DNA of 64,000 nt. It comes from Ehretia macrophylla (lineage: Eukaryota > Streptophyta > Magnoliopsida > Boraginales > Ehretiaceae). Location: contig CM075782.1 of NCBI GenBank assembly GCA_037974665.1, positions 40,538,851 to 40,602,850 of the forward strand. The letters are read 5' to 3'. How positions within the stretch are numbered: position 1 is the first letter of the stretch; every line of letters starts with the position of its first letter. Of the stretch, positions 57,261 through 64,000 are shown in pieces. Both the position numbers and the translations under genes were made by a program. The notes under the pieces were generated by a model. The model was not told the DNA's origin, did no database searches, and was given only the letters and a program-made list of their open reading frames with translations.

Positions 57261-60200
57261 TTGGGAGCGATAAGTGGATTATTGAAGTCGGCCTCACCAA
57301 ATGAATCGAAATTGATATTGATAGCAAATGCTCACCGTATCATTTTTACTATGTATATTAGTACTCTCGCTTGGTTCCTAGAGAACCTTGGGGAGGAAAG
57401 ACTGGTATTTCTGTTCCCTTACTTTGTTTCCGTTACTCGATATGTTTCTTATAATTGCGTACCTTATTATTTGTAATACGTGACATGTTCTCAAAAAGAG
57501 TTTTCATAAATTGAACTAGAAAATGAGTTTCAAAACGTATTTCTCGTTCCCCCTCACTGAGTTCATAAGAACTCACCCTCTTTTATCATCTCAGGTGAAG
57601 AAGATCAAGAACAGGTACCCAAAGATGATGTGCCTAACGATGATTCCTTGGAGTGATTGCCTGTCTTGTGTGCTTTGCATTATTGTGGCTATTTGTGAAC
57701 TATGCCACTTGAAGACTATTTCTTTTATGTTGCTCGTTGTTTATTGATGTAAATGACCCCGTTGTAATTTGGGTCTAATTCTGGGATTGTACTATCTATA
57801 ACCGGACGAACTTTTATTTGGTTGTTTGCTTTCGTTTTCTTAATTAGTAGTTATCGTAGGCATTCAAACCACTAGATGAACAATCAACTAAGTTAATTCT
57901 ATCTAATTTCACTAGGTACTCATTTGCAAACTAAAGGATAATAGGTACTTGCATGGTAGGAAATTGACGAATAAACGGAACATAGTTGTTATGTTTGGCT
58001 TATTAACCAAGCGAGACTTTCAAGATAAACTAGTAGGCAAATCGGTTGGTGACAAATAGGAGTCCTTAATGGAATTGGATTAATGATTGGAATAATTGAG
58101 GCGTTTAGAGAATTAGGCCAAACCAAAGAGCCCAATTACAGCAGTTATACTGCCGGTTTACCGAAAATTTTTAGAGTTTAGGCCAAACGTTAAGTGTTAA
58201 ATCTTCATGAACGGTTAAGTACAAGACGCGACTTGAATGTTTAGATCACACCCTATTCTAACCTTTATAGGCCGGGTTGGGGTGTGACACACACACTTGG
58301 CCGAGACATCCATAGCAGAAAAGAGAAGGTTTTTCTTCAAGTTTTCAAAGCAAATTTTTCATTAAAAGTTACAATTCAAGGCCAATTTCCATCAACCAAA
58401 CCTTGATTCCACCTCTTGAGCATCCATTGAGCATCTTTGTAGCTTCAAAACACATCAAAGGTGAGAGAAAAATTCTAGATCTCGAAAGTCATTTTTTATG
58501 TTTTTGCTTATAATTGGATTTTGAATTGTTAGAATGTTAATTTGAAGTTATATTATTGCTCAGTGCATGCTAAGGATCGATTATATATATTCTTGTGAGA
58601 TTTGAACAGTTGTAGCATAAATTTTTATTTTCGGGTATTTAAAGTTGATAGTTTGGCCAATTGTTGAATATTTTGAGTTGTAACGGTTGGAATTGATTGC
58701 CGTCGATTTCTAAAAGTTTGTTAATTACGTGGTAGCGCTATTATAATGCCGAATTTTCGATTGCGATGTTGGTGTGAAAGTCCGGAAATTTCAGCCTAGG
58801 TGTATTGAGGTTTTAGGGTTGTTGGGTTTGATTTGGATGTGTTTTGGTTGGTTTTCGAGAGGGCTAATGTAGTTGTTCGAATGGGGGACTTATAGAAACT
58901 GATTTGGAGTTGTTTGAATTAGTAAAATGTAAGATATGATTATTTAAAATTTAGGTTATCTTTCTTTAAAGTATTGAATTATGCCTTTAGATGATCGGGT
59001 GGTGTTTGAGTGATTGAATTGTGAGTTGTTAATGGTTAGATTACGGTTTGATTGTGTGTTTAATGCATGTTAAGTTGGATGGCCTACTTTGTCATCTAAC
59101 TTAGTTGTTTATTGTTTAATTGGTTACTTGATGTTATATTGATGAAAATATGATTATTGATTGATTATTGATGAACCGGGAGATAGTCAACAGAAAAGGT
59201 TGTCCTCCTGTGATATGATGTTTATTGTTATTGCTGAGTCTTAGTATGTGTGTGCCACCTCTCGGGCAACGTCGGGCTGTCGGGTTAATAATGGCATGAC
59301 TACAAGAGGCTACCTCCAGCTCGCATGACGGAGGTGTCATGGAGGGAGGGGCTAGTGAGGTACCTCGTGTGCGTGAGTAATAGGGAGTTATAAGAAGAAC
59401 GGTTGAGATCGTGATGGCGTTTGGAGCTTGGTCATTATAGTTATATGTTTATATTGTTATTGATGTTTTATTGTGTGTTTACTGCTCAAATGATCATTTC
59501 CAAGGAGTATAGTAAATACTGTTAGAGATCTATCGGATCCTTACTGAGCTTGTTTTATATAAGCTCACTCTCTATTATTGCATGCATGCAGGTGTTACTG
59601 ATTCTGACTACGGGTACGTGCCTCTTGATGGGAAAAATGTGTCTTTCGTGGATGAGTCTTATGTGTAGGAGTCTTTGCCATGAGATTGTTTGTAGTTGAT
59701 GTATTATGTTGTATTATAAACCTACTTTAACTTAAAGACTTATGTATAATGGTTTAGTAGTCTTCTTTTGATCATGTTTAGATTACTAAGTTGGTTTATG
59801 ATCTATTTTGATATGTATGTTGAAGTTAAGGTATCATGTTGGAACGGAGGTGTATAACTAAGAATGATTACTGTATAATATGGTTATGATGTATGTTATT
59901 AACTTAATTGAGGAGTTGATTGTTGAATGGTTCAGGAGTTTGGTTGTATGATATTCTGAGAGGTTGGTTCAGAGCCTCGGTGTCATGCTTACCATCGTTA
60001 TATTGCCAAAATTTCGTTGCGTCCTGACTGATTGTAGGTGGGGTTGAGTTGAGGCGTGACACAAGGCATCTTGGGCAAGACAACTTCGCTTCACGTAAAG
60101 GCTGGGCCCGTAAATCGAGGGTATGGGGCTTGTAACTAGGTCTCCATCACTCCAGTGCCCATCACTTTTGATCCGTAAGGAGTTACGCGGTGCACAGTCT

Positions 60201-60553
60201 ACCGTTGGAAAGCTTTCTGAGAGCTCTACGACGGGGGCAGTCAGCCTGCTTGGCTGCGCCTGTTTTTAGAGCCCAAAATTGATCGAACGTTTTCATCAGT
60301 TTCTGGCCACTTTTATTCTTTTGCGCTGTTTTTCCATCCAGAATCGTACGTCGTGAGCCCCGAAAAGGACGACAACCTAACTCGCAGGACATTAGAGGGC
60401 CCTACAATGCGTCGATATCACGTCTTGCGAGGATGCTGCATTGTTGAAGCGGATGGGTTGTCGTTAAGCCCATTAGGCCTTTTGAATGGGCCATCTCTCT
60501 AGGTTGGGACTGTGAACCGTAAACACATAAGGGATTTGTGCCATCAACATGAT

Positions 60554-60672
60554 GTGTACGATCATCCCAGTACTACTGCATCGGATCCCATCAGAACTCC
60601 GAAGTTAAGCATGCTTGGGCGAGAGTAGTACTAGGATGGGTGACCCCCTGGAAAGTCCTCGTGTTGCACCAC
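60554..60672 (+). rRNA. 5S rRNA copy 59
   Basis: Changes are G2T, G5A, A13C, C18T, A23C, C28T, G58A, G99A and C118A. Confidence 0.88.
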
Positions 60673-61230
60673 CTTTTTCAATTTTTTTTGCCCTAGTTAG
60701 GCTTCCCAAGATGTTTTATCCACCACATTTCTATTACCGAATCCTACGGCACCTTGGGCAAGACAATTTTGCTTCACGTAAAGGCTGGGCACGCAAACCA
60801 AGGGTATGGGGCTTGTGACCAGGTCTCTGTCTCTCCAGTGCCCATAACTTTTGATCCGTAAGAAGTTACGCGGCGCACAGCACGTTGGAAAGTTCTCCTA
60901 GAGCTCTACGACGGGAGAAGCAAGCCTGCTCGGCTATGCCTATTTTTGGAACCCATAATCGAAAGTTTTCATCAGTTTTGGGCAATTTTTCTTTTTTTTG
61001 TGCTACTTTTTCGTCCTATATCGTACGTTGTGAGCTGTTAAAAGGACGACAACCTAACTCACGGGACATTAGAGGGCACTACAACGCGTCGATATCATGT
61101 CTTGTGAGGATGCTGCGTTGTTGAAGCAAATAGGTTGTCGTTAAGCCCATTGGGCCTTTTGAATGGGCCATGTCTCTGGGCTGGGACTGTAAACCGTCAA
61201 CACATAAGGGATTTGTGCCCTCAACATGAC

Positions 61231-61349
61231 GGGTGCGATCATACCAGCACTAATGCACCAGATCCCATCAGAACTCCGAAGTTAAGCGTGCTTGGGATAG
61301 AGAAGTACTAGGATGGGTGACCCCTTGGGAAGTCCCCGTGTTGCACCCC
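61231..61349 (+). rRNA. 5S rRNA copy 60
   Basis: Six changes were read (G30A, C67A, G68T, T73A, C95T, T106C). Box A is intact but the intermediate element is altered. Solo LTR B2 starts 78 bp after its end. Confidence 0.9.
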
Positions 61350-61427
61350 GCCTTTTCAATTTTTTTTGTCCCGGTTAGGCTTGGCAAGATACTTTATCCA
61401 CCACATTTCTATTAGCAAATCCCATGG

Positions 61428-63820
61428 TGTGAGACCCCATATTTTGCTTTATCTCAATTTGCGTGTTTTACCTCATTTTGCGTGAATTGACATGTTTGTG
61501 TGCTATATGACTTCGAATGTGCTAAATATGTGATTAGTACTCCTAATACATGTTAAGTGTGCATTCATAAAATTTTCATCAAAAACAGAATCAGAAATTT
61601 TATCATCAATTTTTGTGAATAGTATTTTGAGGACCTGTCCGCTAAAATTTTTACAGGGGTGTTTTAAACATTTTGAAACCTAGTCCAAGGGTATTAATAG
61701 ACTCGTGTTTGATTAAAACGGATTTAAAATCGGTTTTGAAAATTTTAAGATTTTTACACTTTCTTTTGCAAGAAAATGAGTTTTAAGCTGACTCAGGTGA
61801 AACTATTTTAATGTAAAACTCTTTGTCACCTAAAATATATTGTCTAGAATTAATTTAGTTGTTAATTTAATAGTTGAGCAATAAATAGTCATTAAATGAA
61901 TTAAAAGACTAGAAAATAGAATTAAAAGACTAAAAACTAACTTTGACCATTCTTATTTTTGTTTGACCTTTACTTATATGCATCAACACACAATTACAAA
62001 GCACAAAAACACCCTCAAACACACACACTTGGCCGAGACATCCATATGAGAAAAGAGAACATTTTTCTTCAAGTTTTCAAAGCAAATTTTTTATTAAAAG
62101 TTGCAATTCAAGGCCAATTTCCATCAACCAAAGCTTGATTCCAGCTCTTGAGCATCCATTGAGCATCTTTGTAGCTTCAAAACACATCAAAGGTGAAAGA
62201 AAAATTCTAGATCTCAATAGTCATTTTTTATGTTTTTGCTTATAATTTCATTTTGAACCGTTCGAATGTTAATTTGAAGTTATATTATTGCTCAGTGCGT
62301 GCTAAGGATCGATTATATGTATTCTTGTGATATTTGAACCATTGTACCATAAATTTTTATTTTCGGGTATCTAAAGTTGATAGGTTGGCCAATTGTTGAA
62401 TATTTTGAGTTGTAATTGTTGGAATCGATTGCCGTCGCTTTCTAAAAGTTTATTAATTACATGGTAGCGCTGTTATAATGCCGAATTTTTGATTGCGATG
62501 TTTGTGTGAAAATCCGGAAATTTCAGCCTAGGTCCATTGAGGTTTTAGGGTTGTTGGGCATGATATGGATGTGTTTTGGTTGGTTTTCGAGAGGGCTAAT
62601 GTAGTTGATTGAATGGGTGAGTGATAAAAACTGATTTGGAGCTGTTTGGATTAGTAGAATATAAGATATGATTATTTGAAGTTTAAGTTGTCTTTCTTTA
62701 AAGTATTGAATTATGCCTTTAGATGATCGGGTGGTGTTTGAGTGATTGAATTGTGAGTTGTTAATGGTTAGATTAGGGTTTGATTGTGTGTTTAATGCAT
62801 GTTAAGTTGGATGGCCTACTTTGTCATCTAACTTAGTTGTTTATTGTTTAATTGGTTACTTGATGTTATATTGATGAAAATATGATTATTGATTGATTAT
62901 TGATGAACCGGGAGATAGTCAATGGAAAAGGTTGTCCTCCTGTGATATGATGTTTCTTGTTATTGCTAAGTCTTGGTATATGTGTGCCACCTCTCAGGCA
63001 GTGTCGAGCTGTCGGGTAGATAACGGCATGACTACTAGAGGCTACCCCCAGCTCGCATGACGGAGGTGTCATGGAGGGAGGGGCTAGTGAGGTACCTCGT
63101 GTGCGTGAGTAATGAGGAGTTATAAGAAGAACGGTTGAGATCGTTATGGCATTTGGAGCTACACCAACTAGAGTATCCTTTATTGATTGGTCATTATAGT
63201 GATATGTTTATATAGTTATTGATGTTTTATTGTGTGTTTACTGCTCTAAGGATCAATTCCAAGGAGTCTAGTAAATTCTGTTAGAGATCTATCGGATCCT
63301 CACTGAGCTTGTTTTATATAAGCTCACTCTCTATTATTGCATGCATGCAGGTGTTACTGATTCTGACTACGGGTACGTGCCACTTGAAGGGGAAAATGTG
63401 TCTTTCGTGGATGAGTCTTATGTGCAGGAGTCATTGCCATGAGATTGTTTGTAGTTGATGTATTATGATGTATTATAAACCTACTTTAACTTAAAGACTT
63501 ATGTGCAATGGTTTAGTAGTCTTCTTTTGTTCATGTTTAGATTACTAAGTTCGTTTGTAATCTATTTTGATATGTATGTTGAAGTTAAGGTATCATGTTG
63601 GAACGGAGGTGTATAACTAAGAATGATTACTGTATAATATGGTTATGATGTATGTTATTAACTTAATTGAGGAGTTGATTGTTGAATGGTTGAGGAGTTT
63701 GGTTGTATGATATTCTGAGAGATTGGTTCAGAGCCTCGGTGTCTTAATTACTGTCGTTATACTGCTGAAATTCCGTTGCGTCCTGACTGATTGTAGGTTG
63801 GGTCGAGTTGGGGCGTGACA
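61428..63820 (+). mobile_element. Solo LTR B2
   Basis: 2393 bp, uninterrupted, with target copies CATGG (61423-61427) and CACGG (63821-63825). It sits at the same spacer site as B1, two repeat units further on. Over the first 390 bp it differs from B1 at roughly 30 positions. It contains no gene; frames inside are incidental. Confidence 0.93.
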
Positions 63821-64000
63821 CACGGCACCTTGGGCAAGACAACTTCGCTTCACATAGAGGCTGGGCCCGCAAATCGAGGGCGTGGGGCTTGTGACCAGGT
63901 CTCCGTCACTCCGGTGCCTATCACTTTTGATCCGTAAGGAGTTACGCGGTGCACAACACACCGTTGGAAAGCTTTTCGAGAGCTCTACGACGGGGGTAGC
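63821..64000 (+). repeat. 5S rDNA spacer fragment, block 4
   Basis: This is the first 180 bp of a 5S spacer after B2, from CACGGCACCTTGGG to the region just past the GAGAGCT dyad. The window ends before the next 5S gene. The array evidently continues. Confidence 0.92.

Larger units (their letters stand above)
54264..58289 (+). mobile_element. Solo LTR A' of family A, nested in B1
   Basis: 4026 bp, TGTGAGGCCCG...GTTGGGGTGTGACA, flanked by perfect CACAC target copies (54259-54263, 58290-58294). The empty site survives in B2 near 62022. It is about 450 bp longer than the LTRs of element A, mostly through a longer U3 minisatellite and a tandem duplication of about 184 bp. Open frames inside it are not conserved as proteins. 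Confidence 0.93.
53665..60061 (+). mobile_element. Solo LTR B1, interrupted by solo LTR A'
   Basis: Starts TGTGAGACCCC and ends GGCGTGACA. Target copies are CACAG (53660-53664) and CAAGG (60062-60066), each one change from the spacer pentamer CACGG. Without the nested A' and its extra target copy it is 2366 bp. It lacks about 27 bp present in B2 and in the nested B (at about 59430). No internal region remains, so the element was lost by LTR-LTR recombination. It lies in the same orientation as the 5S genes. Confidence 0.92.
60062..61427 (+). repeat. 5S rDNA tandem array, block 3 (copies 59-60)
   Basis: Two repeat units lie between the two family-B solo LTRs. The block starts with the right target-site copy (CAAGG) of B1 and ends with the left target-site copy (CATGG) of B2. 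Both derive from the spacer pentamer CACGG. Its 1366 bp equals two units, so B1 and B2 sit at the same unit position two repeats apart. Confidence 0.93.

Noticed and set aside
57523-57747. An open frame in A' with a similar peptide in reverse at 28531-28719
   Set aside because: Similarity follows from ordinary LTR homology with few indels; the left LTR of A lacks the full frame and no known domain is present.
1-64000. tRNA genes, other Pol III genes or nuclear organelle DNA
   Set aside because: No tRNA A/B-box pair with cloverleaf and no organelle gene sequence was recognised; the tRNA-Met match at 24695 is a 12-nt primer site only.

Overview
This is nuclear heterochromatin-like DNA from a flowering plant; I cannot name the species. 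It is almost entirely one 5S ribosomal DNA tandem array interrupted by Ty3/gypsy LTR retrotransposons. No ordinary host protein-coding gene is visible. The evidence is about 60 copies of the plant 5S rRNA sequence, all on the plus strand at a period of about 679 bp (119-nt gene plus a spacer of about 560 bp), and a chromovirus polyprotein with gag, protease, RT, RNase H, integrase and chromodomain primed by initiator tRNA-Met.

Layout. 1-16325: 5S copies 1-25. 16326-31525: a complete but dead retrotransposon, family 'A' (minus strand, Tekay/Del-like), with LTRs of about 3.58 kb. Its right-hand (5') LTR contains a nested, 5'-truncated element of a second family 'B' (24961-28181). 31526-53664: 5S copies 26-58. 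53665-60061: a solo LTR of family B carrying a nested solo LTR of family A (54264-58289). 60062-61427: 5S copies 59-60. 61428-63820: a second solo LTR of B at the same spacer position. 63821-64000: 5S spacer only.

State of the 5S genes. No copy matches the array majority sequence exactly. The best preserved (copy 17 at 10687, copy 36 at 39016, copy 58 at 53468) differ at five or six positions, and many differ at ten or more. Two copies are physically truncated (43030, 47400). Local amplification has left higher-order repeats: a two-unit period of about 1358 bp at 10.0-14.1 kb and a four-unit period of about 2.65 kb at 39.0-47.1 kb. Patchy identical tracts of 118 and 123 bp suggest gene conversion or unequal exchange. 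The locus looks like a decaying or peripheral 5S array.

History from nesting. A inserted in the 5S spacer, then B inserted in A. Separately, B inserted in the spacer and is now present twice at the same site, and a member of A inserted in one of those B copies. Both families were therefore mobile in overlapping periods. The A polyprotein has seven in-frame stops and one frameshift, and most of the stops look like methyl-cytosine deamination. Gene differences are numbered along the 119-nt 5S sequence (box A about 50-64, intermediate element 67-72, box C 80-98). All comparisons were read by eye.
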